Shown here: piece after piece, positions 35,476 to 43,704 of the stretch
Position numbering within the stretch: position 1 is the first letter of the stretch
Layout: each line of letters begins with the position of its first letter
Assembly: GCA_934157235.1 (NCBI GenBank)
Contig: CAKPHH010000002.1
Span: 1 to 64,000 of the forward strand
Length of the DNA stretch: 64,000 nt
Origin: an uncultured Bacilli bacterium
Lineage (GTDB): Bacteria; Bacillota_I; Bacilli_A; RF39; UBA660
Direction: 5' to 3'
Made by a program: the position numbers and the translations under genes
Notes under the pieces: generated by a model
Told to the model about the DNA's origin: nothing
Databases searched by the model: none
Seen by the model: the letters and a program-made list of their open reading frames with translations, nothing else

Positions 35476-35507
35476 CTATTTTCTACAGCATTGTTTATAT
35501 TCTTTTC
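35476..35507 (-). repeat. Old secA 3'-end remnant (third attachment-site copy)
   Basis: On the minus strand the bases read KEYKQCCRK-stop in the same register as the last codons of secA (KKYKQCCGK-stop). The core ACAGCATTGTTTATATT (plus strand, 35485-35501) is identical to secA at 47185-47201. It marks an earlier element end or a former secA 3' terminus. Confidence 0.75.
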
Positions 35508-35537
35508 TCTAATTTTTGATTGTTAATTCATCTATAT

Positions 35538-36020
35538 TTATTTTCTACTCTCATTAAGTTTGCTCCATTCATGCATTATATAAATCACATTTTCATCTTC
35601 TTTATAAAAATTATATATTGGAGTAAAGCCTTCCTTGATATGCAACTTTAAAGAAGGAATATTTTTCTCATCTATGGCAGCATATATTGTATAATCATTA
35701 AATTTTGTTTTTATATAATTATATATATTTGAAGCAACTCCTTCTTTTAGATGATTTTTAGATGTTACCATTTCCCACATATAAATAGTTTTTTTCGGCA
35801 TATTTTCTATATAATTAGGATATTTTTCAATTTCACAAAAATCTTTTTCAAAATATAATACTGCATAACCGCATACATCATTACCTTTTTTACATACCAC
35901 TTTTAGCATATTGTTATCTTTTATTGATCTTAAATTACAGTTATTGCCTATGTATCCTGAGTTATTTTCAAGCCAAATTTTTCTTATTTCTTCTAAACAT
36001 TGATTTTCTACGATATACAC
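35538..36020 (-). CDS. GNAT-family N-acetyltransferase
   Basis: A 160-residue protein from a GTG start behind GGAGGAAAT. The acetyl-CoA loop region is MVTSKNHLKEGVASNIYNYI, followed by the beta-strand IYAAIDEKNIPSLKLHIKEGF, as in GNAT enzymes. The substrate is unknown. It sits alone between two secA-tail copies (35476 and 36355), so it is probably cargo left from an older element. Confidence 0.78.
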   Translation of the reverse strand: MYIVENQCLEEIRKIWLENNSGYIGNNCNLRSIKDNNMLKVVCKKGNDVCGYAVLYFEKDFCEIEKYPNYIENMPKKTIYMWEMVTSKNHLKEGVASNIYNYIKTKFNDYTIYAAIDEKNIPSLKLHIKEGFTPIYNFYKEDENVIYIMHEWSKLNESRK

Positions 36021-36354
36021 AATATTATTTCCTCCTTGATACAGTCTATTATATCATAGTGAAATTTATTTTGAATAGTTTTATAAAATGTAAAAGCAAC
36101 TTCGCTATTCTGATCATAATCAATAGAACATTATTTCACTTATTCTAATTAATTTAATTTGCTCTAGTAATCTATTAAAATATTATTGGTTATATTTTCT
36201 TATTTTTATAAATCTATCATCATTTAGATTAAAGCCTTGAATCATATAATCTGGGATTATTTTAAAAGGTGTCAACACATTATTTTATGGTGACACCCTC
36301 TTTACTATATATGTTTAATATTAACGACAAGATATAAAATTAAATTTATTTATC
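36021..36354. other. Non-coding stretch between GNAT gene and left attachment site
   Basis: This 334-base AT-rich region has no supported gene. It holds a hairpin GGTGTCA/TGACACC (36268-36297) with TTTT on its minus-strand side, close in sequence to the attenuator stem at 45469-45510. Probably the GNAT promoter (minus strand, near 36030-36070) and old element end sequence. Confidence 0.5.
36268..36297 (-). terminator. GGTGTC/GACACC hairpin
   Basis: A 7-bp stem GGTGTCA / TGACACC with a 16-base loop, followed on the minus strand by TTTTAAA. It uses the same stem core as the hairpin at 45469-45510. Confidence 0.45.
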
Positions 36355-36398
36355 TTACTTTCCACAGCATTGCTTATATTTTTTACCAGACTCACATG
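36355..36398 (-). repeat. Left attachment site (attL), displaced secA 3' end
   Basis: The minus strand encodes CESGKKYKQCCGK-stop in register with the secA C-terminus; 36364-36380 differs from the secA core at one base in 17, and about 36 of 44 bases match overall. An open frame to 36582 passes through this site and the arm sites and is probably accidental. Confidence 0.8.
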
Positions 36399-36531
36399 CT
36401 CCCTTTTTGAGCATATTTTCACTATATTTGGTACATATAGTATTATGGCTTTTAGCCTTATTTCGTGGGCATTTAGTACATACTATTATCAGTATTATTT
36501 GTATTATGAATATTACTAATAATTTGTTCAA

Positions 36532-36552
36532 TGTGGACAAAATGTGGACAAA
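36532..36552 (+). promoter_or_regulatory. Left integrase arm-type site
   Basis: GTGGACAAAATGTGGACAAA, two direct GTGGACAAA units, identical over 20 bases to 47097-47116 at the other end of the element. Confidence 0.6.
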
Positions 36553-36662
36553 GTCATCATACATTTTATCTTTTTTTTCCAAGGAAATTATAACACATGT
36601 TGATTACTTAATCAATGTGAGCAAAAATAACACTACTAGGAAGAAATCCTATTAGGGTTGAA

Positions 36663-37688
36663 TTATTGTATCATATTATTTAATGATAATGACCTAATAT
36701 ATTTTTCCATATAATCCCAATCAGGATTATCCATTTTATATGGCAATTTAATTACCTCACTTTTTATAGAATCTTTATTAGCCATGTTGTTATATGAATA
36801 CTTATTACAAACTTTAGATAAAACAGTTGAAATAAATAGTCCATTAAATTCATTTAGATTATCATTTCTTAAAATAATAATAGAAGATCCTGCTCCACCT
36901 CTACCTAAAAAATCATCTTTTTGATAAAATGCACTACCATCTACAGGACTTACAGTAATACAATTTCCTTTATCAAGTGCTTCATTTTCTTTGGCACTAA
37001 CATATTTCAAAACACCATTATTAAAATTACCAGAAGCTACAAAAGGTATTTCACCATCTTCATAATTTAATTGGCTTCTAGAGGCAGGCCTAGAAACATC
37101 AAATAATTCACCAACTTTGAAAGATTTCCATTCACTTATATTCATATTATTTTTACTGAATGATGATATTTTATTTATATTATCAATTATTTTTTGATTA
37201 CTTTTAAAGTAATCACCCATTATTTTTTCCATATAAGATATATCAAGTGAACCATCATCTTTTATCGGTAATTTAACTTCTATTTCCTTTGCTAATTGTC
37301 TTGTAAATTTATTGACATAATCAAATCCTAATAAATATGCTGCTTTCTTAAAAACTGTAAGAAAGAATAACATTGATTTTTCTGTCCAAATATTATCATA
37401 TGGATACATTCCTTGCACATGAGAATATCCGATAAAATCATTTGGTTGATAAAAAATTGCTGATGCACTAGTTGTATCACTAAAAGTTATTATCCCACCT
37501 TTTTCAGTTGGTTTTAAATCAACATATCCACCAACACCATTATTAAAACTTGAATTTACTATAACAGGAATAGACCCTTCTTCTTGAAACAATAGAGAAT
37601 TTTTTAGATTATAATTTTTTGTTGGATGAATGTCAAATAATTCTCCTACTTTAAATGATTTCCAATTATCTATATTTATTTTATTCAT
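36663..37688 (-). CDS. Specificity subunit of a BcgI-like restriction-modification system
   Basis: About 341 residues with two target-recognition halves, each opening with a near-identical motif (NWKSFKVGELFDIHP and EWKSFKVGELFDVSR), and helical spacers after each (~150-185 and the C-terminus). BcgB, the separate S subunit of the type IIB enzyme BcgI, has the same size and plan. Two halves imply a bipartite DNA target. The start at 37688 overlaps the methylase stop (ATGAATAA), a translational coupling; an ATG three codons earlier is possible. Confidence 0.85.
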   Translation of the reverse strand: MNKINIDNWKSFKVGELFDIHPTKNYNLKNSLLFQEEGSIPVIVNSSFNNGVGGYVDLKPTEKGGIITFSDTTSASAIFYQPNDFIGYSHVQGMYPYDNIWTEKSMLFFLTVFKKAAYLLGFDYVNKFTRQLAKEIEVKLPIKDDGSLDISYMEKIMGDYFKSNQKIIDNINKISSFSKNNMNISEWKSFKVGELFDVSRPASRSQLNYEDGEIPFVASGNFNNGVLKYVSAKENEALDKGNCITVSPVDGSAFYQKDDFLGRGGAGSSIIILRNDNLNEFNGLFISTVLSKVCNKYSYNNMANKDSIKSEVIKLPYKMDNPDWDYMEKYIRSLSLNNMIQ

Positions 37689-39495
37689 TTTCATCATCCT
37701 TTGGTATTTCTATAGTTATATTATTTTTATTATCCTTGAAAGAGCCATTATATAAAATATTATTAATCAAGTTGTCATTAAATTCTTTTATATCTATCTT
37801 ATTGTTATAAAAATAATAGTCCAATATCGTTTTTCTAAAATCCTCATCATATAATTCTAATTCTTTTGCTGGTACTTGATAACTTAAATGTTGATCAACT
37901 TCAAAGCCTGGTTTAATCCATTGTATAGAATTATCTCCGCTTTGCTTATTAATTATATCTACCCATTTATCTTCAATAGATTGCCATTTGCCCTTAACAT
38001 CATGTCTTCCTTGATTTTTAACTGTTTCTAATCCATCTTCAGAAATGTAGCAAGCAAATATTTCTTTATCATTTTGAGGAATACCAGATTCAAATATAAA
38101 TACGGAAGTTGTAATGCCCTCACTAAATGTTTTTTCAGGTAATTTTATTATTTTTTTCAAAGTATGTTTCATTAATATTCTTTTAACTAGAGTTTGATTT
38201 ACTTTTTCTAATTTTTTCTCAGGTAATATGAACGCACATAACGTTCCCTTTTGAACACTATCCAGTACATTTTTTACGATTTGAATACAACCATATTTAT
38301 TTTCAAATGGTGGATTCATTAAAACTTTAGTTATATTTTTATCCTTTATCCAGTTACTTGCCTCTTCTGTTCTTGAATCTAATTGAACTAAATTTGTTTT
38401 TCCATCTTTATGGATTAACATATTTGCACATGCTAGCGCATATATTTCCCTATCAAATTCTATACCATATAATTGTTTAGATTTAATATTCTTTGCTGTT
38501 AAAGTGTTAATCCCACCAGCTTCACTTATCATGTTACACATAGCCTTTACTAAAAAAGCACCAGAACCGCATGCAGCATCAAGTATTACATCGTCCTTAT
38601 GAATTCCTATTAATCTATACATTAATGAAGTTACATGATCTGGAGTAAAAACTTGTCCACTTTCAGATTTCTTCTTATATCTATTAAATTCATTAAAGAA
38701 GATACCCATAACATCTTCACCATTCCAATAATCACTATTAATAGAATCACTTATTTCGGTAACCCATTCAATAAAATTTGAAATAGCTTCTTGATTGCTA
38801 GTAGTATTCATCTTTATATCAGAGAAAACTTCTAATAATATATCTATTTTTGGATTAACATTATCCTCATTCTTTAATTCTGTTTTTAAAGTTGATTTAA
38901 TACATGTCGAAAATGTTTCATAATCCATCTTTTTATTTAATGGAGCATCATATCTTTTAGCTACTAATGCACACGCAGTAAAAATCATTCTATGATACAA
39001 ATTCTTAATACCAAATTCTGTATGTAAACAATTATTTATCTTAGCTGTTAATGAATATATTTTATCTTTATCAATCTTATTTTTATTTAATAATCCAATA
39101 TAGTATTCTTTATTTTGCAATTCACTGGTTGTTTCTATCTCATTATTATTTCTATATACTTTAATATCAAAACCATTATAAAGAATACCAATTACATTTT
39201 TATATTTTGTTAATGCAATAGTACAATTCTTTTTAATTTCTTCAACTTGTTTATCTTTTAATTCAACTAAAGAAGATTTTGCTTCTAATATTATTGCAGG
39301 GTCATTTGTATTGTCTGGAAGATACCATCCATCTGGTTTATCATTAACTCCTTTGAATCCTAATTGATTAAAAGTAGTTAATTGTCCAACACCTGCTTTT
39401 ACATTTTTAATTTCTTCTTTAAAGCCAAGTATATAGCCCGCCATTTCCCTTATTTCATCTTCAGTATAATTTTGATTATTTAATACTCCTGCCAT
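37681..39495 (-). CDS. BcgI-like fused endonuclease-methyltransferase
   Basis: A 604-residue protein combining a PD-(D/E)xK-type nuclease (AIILEAKSS at ~68-75, preceded by DGWYLPDN), a helical connector, and an N6-adenine methyltransferase with motif I DAACGSGAF (~306-314) and motif IV NPPF (394-397). Size and order match BcgA (A subunit of BcgI), which cuts on both sides of its site only together with the S subunit. This explains the lack of a separate HsdR. The HTH gene lies one base upstream. Confidence 0.85.
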   Translation of the reverse strand: MAGVLNNQNYTEDEIREMAGYILGFKEEIKNVKAGVGQLTTFNQLGFKGVNDKPDGWYLPDNTNDPAIILEAKSSLVELKDKQVEEIKKNCTIALTKYKNVIGILYNGFDIKVYRNNNEIETTSELQNKEYYIGLLNKNKIDKDKIYSLTAKINNCLHTEFGIKNLYHRMIFTACALVAKRYDAPLNKKMDYETFSTCIKSTLKTELKNEDNVNPKIDILLEVFSDIKMNTTSNQEAISNFIEWVTEISDSINSDYWNGEDVMGIFFNEFNRYKKKSESGQVFTPDHVTSLMYRLIGIHKDDVILDAACGSGAFLVKAMCNMISEAGGINTLTAKNIKSKQLYGIEFDREIYALACANMLIHKDGKTNLVQLDSRTEEASNWIKDKNITKVLMNPPFENKYGCIQIVKNVLDSVQKGTLCAFILPEKKLEKVNQTLVKRILMKHTLKKIIKLPEKTFSEGITTSVFIFESGIPQNDKEIFACYISEDGLETVKNQGRHDVKGKWQSIEDKWVDIINKQSGDNSIQWIKPGFEVDQHLSYQVPAKELELYDEDFRKTILDYYFYNNKIDIKEFNDNLINNILYNGSFKDNKNNITIEIPKDDENE

Positions 39496-39496
39496 A

Positions 39497-39718
39497 TTAT
39501 TTCACACCTTCCTTTATTGTTTTAAATTCAATTAAATTACTGATATCGCAATCTAGTACTTCAGCAATTTTCTTTAATGAATTTAAACTTATTTCTTCAT
39601 CTTTAGCAATTTTAGATATTGTTGTTGAAGACAACTTTGTTAGTTTTTTTAATCTTGTTTTAGTCATTTTGTGCTTTTTCAATTCACACTCTAATGGTAA
39701 ATAAGATATCTCTTTCAT
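39497..39718 (-). CDS. XRE-family HTH regulator, likely controller of the R-M operon
   Basis: A 73-residue single helix-turn-helix protein (MTKTRLKKLTKLSSTTISKIAKDEEIS...LKKIAEVLDCDISNLIEF), close to the Cro/C.-protein size. It is the first gene of the operon and ends one base before the nuclease-methylase. Small HTH proteins in this position delay restriction until methylation is complete in a new host. Confidence 0.82.
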   Translation of the reverse strand: MKEISYLPLECELKKHKMTKTRLKKLTKLSSTTISKIAKDEEISLNSLKKIAEVLDCDISNLIEFKTIKEGVK

Positions 39719-39996
39719 ACATCATCACACCCTACAATAATTATATCATAAATATCTTTATATTAATAGATTTTTTATCTATATTCATTAAACTAATGTT
39801 TATAAATGTAAATTATATATTTATATTTATAAACATATAAAATACGTGGCACGTTTTGTTACAAAGTAATGAAAGTGGCGATAGTATTTTTTCTTTTTTA
39901 TGAAACTAAATGTTGAAATAAAAAAATGCACCTTTACTACTTACGATAGTTTGTAGTATTGGTGCTCGAATGGGATTCCAAAGGGAGAATTTCCTT
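39719..39996. other. Non-coding region between R-M operon and oriT
   Basis: About 280 bases with no supported gene. The left part (39720-39830) is very AT-rich and should contain the promoter of the HTH/R-M operon on the minus strand. The right part holds two inverted repeats, GCACC...GGTGC with TACTAC/GTAGTA (39930-39974) and CCAAAGGG/CCTTGG (39978-39998), that flank the predicted oriT. Confidence 0.5.
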
Positions 39997-40057
39997 GGCA
40001 CACTGATATTGGTTCTACCAATATCGTAGTGTGTTACTAACTTTTTTTAAAGTTAGT
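39997..40057 (+). other. Predicted origin of transfer (oriT) of MobV type
   Basis: The plus strand reads CACACT-GATATTGG, loop TTCTA, CCAATATC-GT-AGTGTG, then TTACTAAC. TAGTGTG followed by TTA is the nick sequence of pMV158 (cut between G and T), which there also ends an imperfect hairpin that begins GCACAC. By analogy the nick is between 40033 and 40034. A second inverted repeat ACTAACTTT/AAAGTTAGT follows (40036-40057). The relaxase gene is adjacent; unlike pMV158, oriT lies at its 3' end. Confidence 0.75.
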
Positions 40058-40059
40058 TT

Positions 40060-41364
40060 CTATAAGGATAGATCATCATCTCTCTTTTTATGTCTTTCTT
40101 GAAACTCTTCAATATCTTCTTCAGATTTTCTATTAAGTTTTTTAATATATCTGTCATAGTTTTTTGGAAGTAATCCTACATGCTTTTTAAGTGATATTTC
40201 TTTTGTTGTACCTTCTCCTATATCATTTACTTCCCATTTAGAATATAGTCCTTTATCATAGATTCTTTTAATTGAATCTTCTGTATTGTCTTTATCCTTA
40301 TCATTACCTATATGCAAGATTCTTCTAAACAGTTTTGCTAGTGTTTCAAGCAGTTCATTAATTGTATTGATTAAACTTTTATTATGTTCTCTTAATTTAT
40401 CATTCTTCTTTTGTAAGTTAGCATTTTCTTTTTCAAAGTTTGCAAGTGATTTACTATAACTATTCATTTGATGAAATGCTTTTTCTAATTTAGATTGCAT
40501 ATCTAATACTTTTTTAGATTCATGGATAACATCATTTATATCTTCAAATGTTTTAGTGCTAATCTTAACATGATTCTTATCAAATATTATTTCTTTTTTT
40601 GATTCTAAATCCTTATCTAATTTTTCAATTGTTTCTGATAATTTCTTATCTTTTAATTCTAATTGTTTAATATTATAATTAGTTAATTTTTTAAATTCTT
40701 TAACTGATAGATGTTCTCTATCACTACCTTTAATACCTCTATCTACTTCAAATCCAGCCTCTACTAATCTTTCATAAAATTTATCTTGTAATTGTGATAA
40801 ATGAATTTTATCTTTAATATATTGCTTTTTAGATATTGTGTATCTTTCTGTATTAGTTCTTTTATCATACTTTCTAACCAAAGGAACTACAGTACAATGA
40901 ACATGTGGTGTTTTCTCATCGTTATGCATTACCATTTGAAGTATTTGTTCTGGTTTATATCCTAAATCTTTTATAACAAATTCATTACATACATTACCAA
41001 ATTTTATTAAATCATCTCTATCTAGATTCTTAACATATTCTGAATTAGTCATATTAAATTCTAAATCATCGGCTACTACATTTTGAGAACTATTTAACAT
41101 TTGATTAAATGTCTTTTTTCTTTCTGATCTTTCAGTTTTCATTCTTTCATTATGTTCCATTCTATATTCTTTAGTTATTTCATAAAACTTCTTAACATAT
41201 TTTGTATCATTTAACGGAATTATTTCTATATTATTTGATGTCTTTGAAATGTCTATATCAGAATTAGAATTATATGCTTTTTTATCTCTATTATTGTGAG
41301 CACCTATTTGAGCTAAATCAGAAATAGTTCTTATAGGCTCACTTCTAAATATTGCATAATTCAT
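40060..41364 (-). CDS. MobV-family relaxase (Mob/Pre)
   Basis: A 434-residue protein. N-terminal NYAIFRSEPIRTISDLAQIGAHNNR and the metal/catalytic motif MHNDEKTPHVHCTVVPL (HxDE...HxH, near residue 150) identify the pMV158-type relaxase, which nicks at oriT and attaches to the 5' end, possibly through a His. The C-terminal half is coiled coil (~220-340), as in MobM, then basic. GAAGGTAAG lies upstream of the ATG. It allows mobilisation by a co-resident conjugative element. Confidence 0.93.
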   Translation of the reverse strand: MNYAIFRSEPIRTISDLAQIGAHNNRDKKAYNSNSDIDISKTSNNIEIIPLNDTKYVKKFYEITKEYRMEHNERMKTERSERKKTFNQMLNSSQNVVADDLEFNMTNSEYVKNLDRDDLIKFGNVCNEFVIKDLGYKPEQILQMVMHNDEKTPHVHCTVVPLVRKYDKRTNTERYTISKKQYIKDKIHLSQLQDKFYERLVEAGFEVDRGIKGSDREHLSVKEFKKLTNYNIKQLELKDKKLSETIEKLDKDLESKKEIIFDKNHVKISTKTFEDINDVIHESKKVLDMQSKLEKAFHQMNSYSKSLANFEKENANLQKKNDKLREHNKSLINTINELLETLAKLFRRILHIGNDKDKDNTEDSIKRIYDKGLYSKWEVNDIGEGTTKEISLKKHVGLLPKNYDRYIKKLNRKSEEDIEEFQERHKKRDDDLSL

Positions 41365-41378
41365 ACTAACTTACCTTC

Positions 41379-42641
41379 TTATATTTGAAATCTAATAGCA
41401 TTTTCTATAACATTAGATTTATTATTTTTATCAAATTGTTCTACAGCATTTTTTCTATTATCCTCTAAACTTGTAATGTAATAGTTCTCTGTTGTTTCTA
41501 CATTTCTATGTCCTAACAGATTGGCTACATCGTTTATATTTGTTCCATTATTTAATACTTTAGTTGCATATGTTCCTCTTAAATCATAGAATCTACATTT
41601 TTCTATTCCTAATTCACTATGAATTATTTTAAATGGATATTTAGGAACATCAGTTCCAGAGAATGATCCATCATCATTAGTAAATACTAGATTTAATATT
41701 TCTTCATTTGTTTTGTTAATAACTATTCTTTTATCAACTACCTTTCCATTTTCATTTTTAACCATTTCTAAATGATAATATTTATAATCTTTTCCAAATA
41801 CTTCTTTAAGATAATCTTGTCTTTCTTTATAATTTTTTAAAGCAGTTATTAATGTGTTTCCAATATATATTTGTCTTGTCCCTGATATAGTTTTAGTTGT
41901 TCCTAAATACCATCTTCCTAAACTATCTTTAGGCTTATCATATAAGTTATTTTGAACATTAATGATTCCATTTTCTAAATCTATATCTTCCCAAGTAAGT
42001 GCAAATACTTCTCCTGTTCTCATACCTGTATAACAAGATGTTAAGAACGATGCTACAAAAGTAGCATTGTCCTTAAATCTATCAATTATTCTATCTATTT
42101 CTTCATTCGTATAATAATGTCTTTTATTATTTAGTTCTTCTTCTATTTTAGGTAATCTTAATGTAAGTGCTGGATTATATTTAATAAATCCATATAGATT
42201 ACATGCATCTCTAAATGAGCATTTAATAACTTTTAAGATATTCTTATAATATGTTTTTGAATGGTTATATTTGTTTACTAAATCAGTTATAAATGAATTT
42301 AAAGCAACTCTTGTTATCGTTGATAACTTATATTTCCCAATATTCTTTTTTAGATACTTATTTATTATTATTTTATATGTTTGAATAGTATTATATTTTA
42401 GATTATTTATACAATAATTTTCTAACCAATAATCAAGATAATCTGAATAAGATAAATCGCATTGCTTAAATGGAATACCTGCATTTAAGTATTCAGCATA
42501 TGCTTGTGTTCCAGATTCTAAAGCTTCTGCTTTAGTTCTAAATCCTGATTTACTTAACCATTGTCTTTTATTATCTACCTTAGCTATTTCAATTCTATAT
42601 TCATAGAAGTTTCCTCTTTTTCTGATATTAATCTTACTCAT
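41379..42641 (-). CDS. int: Tyrosine recombinase / integrase
   Basis: A 420-residue integrase: AP2-like arm-binding N-terminus (NIRKRGNFYEYRIEIAKVDNKRQW), SAM-like core-binding domain (SYSDYLDYWLENYC), and a catalytic domain with Arg (TGMRTGE), Lys in KTISGTR, box II FYDLRGTYATK, LLGHRN and Tyr (ENYY). The first residue of box II is Tyr rather than the usual His. It overlaps the excisionase gene by 8 bases. It probably targets the secA 3' end, because its dead paralogue abuts secA and no other attachment repeat is seen. Confidence 0.93.
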   Translation of the reverse strand: MSKINIRKRGNFYEYRIEIAKVDNKRQWLSKSGFRTKAEALESGTQAYAEYLNAGIPFKQCDLSYSDYLDYWLENYCINNLKYNTIQTYKIIINKYLKKNIGKYKLSTITRVALNSFITDLVNKYNHSKTYYKNILKVIKCSFRDACNLYGFIKYNPALTLRLPKIEEELNNKRHYYTNEEIDRIIDRFKDNATFVASFLTSCYTGMRTGEVFALTWEDIDLENGIINVQNNLYDKPKDSLGRWYLGTTKTISGTRQIYIGNTLITALKNYKERQDYLKEVFGKDYKYYHLEMVKNENGKVVDKRIVINKTNEEILNLVFTNDDGSFSGTDVPKYPFKIIHSELGIEKCRFYDLRGTYATKVLNNGTNINDVANLLGHRNVETTENYYITSLEDNRKNAVEQFDKNNKSNVIENAIRFQI

Positions 42642-42864
42642 TTACTTCTACCTCAATTACTATTTTTTTAATATCAGATAAATTAGATAAATCCTTTCCC
42701 TCATTTTGAATTAAAAACCTTTCTAGTGAAGATTTTAATACTTTTAAACTTCCTAATTTAATAGCTGGTAGATAACCTTTTCTAATTAATTCATAAATAT
42801 AATTCGGACTAGAATGTAATATAGAAGATACCTCATGAACTGTATAAACTAACTTATCATTCAT
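42634..42864 (-). CDS. xis: Excisionase (HTH_17-type)
   Basis: A 76-residue winged-helix DNA-binding protein: VYTVHEVSSILHSSPNYIYELIRKGYLPAIKLGSLKVLKSSLERFL is the excisionase/MerR-like fold with its basic wing. Start ATG 42864 follows AGGTGA. It overlaps the ends of both neighbours, as excisionase genes usually do just upstream of the integrase. It directs excision of the element. Confidence 0.85.
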   Translation of the reverse strand: MNDKLVYTVHEVSSILHSSPNYIYELIRKGYLPAIKLGSLKVLKSSLERFLIQNEGKDLSNLSDIKKIVIEVEVNE

Positions 42865-43375
42865 CTGTATCACCTACAATTTCATCTATCATTCTTTGCA
42901 TTTCAGCTTGTTCTTCTGGTGTAGCTAAATCTTTTTCAATCTCCTTACCTAACCACCAAGGTGTTGGTGATTTATCAATTTTATCACTATTATATTTATA
43001 ATTATTTCTTTTATTATATTTATTATTATGTTCAACTGAATAATCAATATCATCTTGATTATATGATTTATCTCTTATTGACCATTTAGTCCATACGTCA
43101 TCAACTAATTGAATAACTCTCTTTGTATTTTTATCATTATTATCATAAATACATTTAATTAATCCTATCCTTTCTAATTTCTTAATATGTCTTGATGCTG
43201 TTTCTATTGTTATATTATACATTTCTGATAACCTTTTATTAGTTATCCAACAATATCCTTCCTTTTTGCATAAGTATATAATACGTTCAGCAATCAATTT
43301 TTCTTCAGGTGTTAATAATTTCGTTTCATAAATTTCTTTTGGTACTATTGCATAAATTACAATATAGTTTTCCAT
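42857..43375 (-). CDS. Winged-HTH protein, possible replication or element regulator
   Basis: A 172-residue protein with an N-terminal ~90-residue winged helix (EGYCWITNKRLSEMYNITIETASRHIKKLERIGLIKC), as in replication-initiator-like and phage HTH_36 proteins, and a Asn/Tyr/Lys-rich linker ending SPTPWWLGKEIEKDLATPEEQAEM. AGGAGATT precedes the ATG. Its position before xis-int-mob suggests regulation or replication of the excised circle. Confidence 0.7.
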   Translation of the reverse strand: MENYIVIYAIVPKEIYETKLLTPEEKLIAERIIYLCKKEGYCWITNKRLSEMYNITIETASRHIKKLERIGLIKCIYDNNDKNTKRVIQLVDDVWTKWSIRDKSYNQDDIDYSVEHNNKYNKRNNYKYNSDKIDKSPTPWWLGKEIEKDLATPEEQAEMQRMIDEIVGDTDE

Positions 43376-43457
43376 GTTTTAATCTCCTTTCAAATTACTG
43401 AACATCGGCCTTTGTTCAATATCATTATCTCGAATATTGATTATTTAAAACATGTCA

Positions 43458-43490
43458 AAAAAATCTCTAATTTTTTCCTAGAGATTTAGT
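43458..43490 (-). terminator. Terminator of the AbiTii/tag operon
   Basis: A 9-bp perfect stem AAATCTCTA / TAGAGATTT with a 9-base loop and seven T's on the minus strand, about 30 bases beyond the stop codon of the small membrane protein gene. Confidence 0.8.
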
Positions 43491-43521
43491 TATTTTTTTC
43501 CTAAATTTTTCCTAAATTTAA

Positions 43522-43704
43522 TTATTTATTCCATCCAAATTTATAAATAAAGTATCCAACTATTAACCCACCAATTACTGCAATTAATAATTCAACAATT
43601 ATTTTTAATAAATTATTTTCTTTCTCTTCTTCTGTTTCTTTTTTATTATTATTTCCTATTATGGATTTTTTTATTTTATTGTTATTTCCTATGTTAATTC
43701 CCAT
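43522..43704 (-). CDS. Small membrane protein with N-terminal shared tag
   Basis: About 60 residues from ATG 43704 (AGGTGATGATA upstream), overlapping the end of the AbiTii gene. Residues 2-20 are INIGNNNKIKKSIIGNNNK, the tag found in both upstream proteins; then a charged stretch (KETEEEKENN) and one hydrophobic segment (LLKIIVELLIAVIGGLIVGYFIY). So the tag is at the N-terminus here and the membrane helix at the C-terminus. It could anchor the other two proteins to the membrane or act as a pore-forming effector. No known family. Confidence 0.65.
   Translation of the reverse strand: MGINIGNNNKIKKSIIGNNNKKETEEEKENNLLKIIVELLIAVIGGLIVGYFIYKFGWNK

Noticed and set aside
36355..36582. 75-residue open frame ending in a SecA-like tail
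   Set aside because: It runs through the left attachment site and the integrase arm sites (DFVHILSTLN is the translated arm repeat) and lacks a good ribosome site. I treat it as att DNA that happens to be open.
40036..40057. ACTAACTTT/AAAGTTAGT inverted repeat as a relaxase terminator
   Set aside because: There is no T-run on the minus strand, and it starts directly at the predicted nick site; it fits better as part of oriT.
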